Shown here: positions 51,005-51,203 of the stretch, one piece after another
Position numbering within the stretch: the stretch's first letter is position 1
Layout: every line of letters starts with the position of its first letter
Assembly (NCBI RefSeq): GCF_900109855.1
Contig: NZ_FOBO01000022.1
Coordinates: 1-51,203, forward strand
From: Roseovarius tolerans
GTDB taxonomy: Bacteria; Pseudomonadota; Alphaproteobacteria; Rhodobacterales; Rhodobacteraceae
DNA: 51,203 bases
Reading direction: 5' to 3'
Translations under genes and position numbers: made by a program
Notes under the pieces: generated by a model
The model's database searches: none
Seen by the model: the letters and a program-made list of their open reading frames with translations, nothing else
What the model was told of the DNA's origin: nothing

Positions 51005-51203
51005 GGCCTGTTGCTGTCTTTGAGGTGAGCCGCGCAGCGCCTGACCGCCGGGTGGGCGCTGCAACCTCGGTGGACCACACTTTATGCCAGCCAAGCACTC
51101 CCGCGTTTTCAATGGCTTGATACGTTGCAAAAGCGCCCGCCCGAGGGGGCGGTCGGGCGCTGCGCGGCGGTGCCTGCGGCACCTTGATTCCGCGCATTGG
51201 TGC
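51005..51203 (+). repeat. intergenic repeat element, copy 4 (cut by the window end)
   Basis: Similar to copy 1 along its length: GAGCCGCGCA, TTTATGCCAGCCAAGC, GTTGCA and a GCGCGGCGG stretch in the same order. The hairpins GGTGCC/GGCACC and GCGCC/GGCGC pair with bases different from the other copies. The left terminal sequence is degenerate. Lies directly after the YqaA gene. Confidence 0.55.

Overview
The window is from an alphaproteobacterium of the family Rhodobacteraceae (Roseobacter-like). The right two thirds are GC-rich and carry a typical gene order for that family (recO, DUF1491, era, rnc, lepB, acpS, pdxJ, DUF2062, rsh, rpoZ, folK). They also hold a full C-P lyase (phosphonate) locus and a methylsuccinyl-CoA dehydrogenase of the ethylmalonyl-CoA pathway.

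Region 1 (1-3507) is accessory DNA: a P-loop, helicase-like protein with an in-frame TGA near its end, two or three small unknown genes, and about 1 kb of non-coding DNA with tandem imperfect repeats whose hairpin stems show compensatory changes. A tRNA-Leu(GAG) gene follows at 3508-3594.

Region 2 (3572-18470) is a 14.9 kb integrative element in the 3' end of that tRNA gene. The last 23 bp of the tRNA gene are repeated exactly at 18448-18470 (attL/attR), and TTTGCACAA arm-type repeats lie beside both ends. The left module encodes a tyrosine integrase, small coupled genes including one resembling a phage small terminase, a run of four hairpins, and a 1227-residue primase/DUF927 ATPase. Behind the primase lies a roughly 400-bp nested palindrome packed with the 7-mer GGGACTC/GAGTCCC, probably the replication origin. 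A small serine recombinase follows, then a cargo block of exported or lipid-anchored proteins of unknown function. No capsid, portal or tail gene is visible, so the element looks like a phage satellite rather than a prophage.

Region 3 (18503-38179) is chromosomal. It holds phnF, divergent from phnG-H-I-HAD-J-K-L-N, then a 2H phosphodiesterase (opposite strand) and phnM. After an insert of FAH-family, SLAC1-family, mcd and TSUP genes comes phnC-D-E-E-acetyltransferase on the minus strand. Pho-box-like sequences lie at three likely phn promoters.

Region 4 (38184-51203) is housekeeping: recombination, RNA processing, secretion, CoA-dependent carrier protein activation, pyridoxine, (p)ppGpp and folate genes. 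A roughly 220-bp intergenic repeat family, with GGCCTGGAGC termini and covarying hairpins, occurs four times at 29.7, 38.6, 42.5 and 51.0 kb, mostly at 3' ends of genes.
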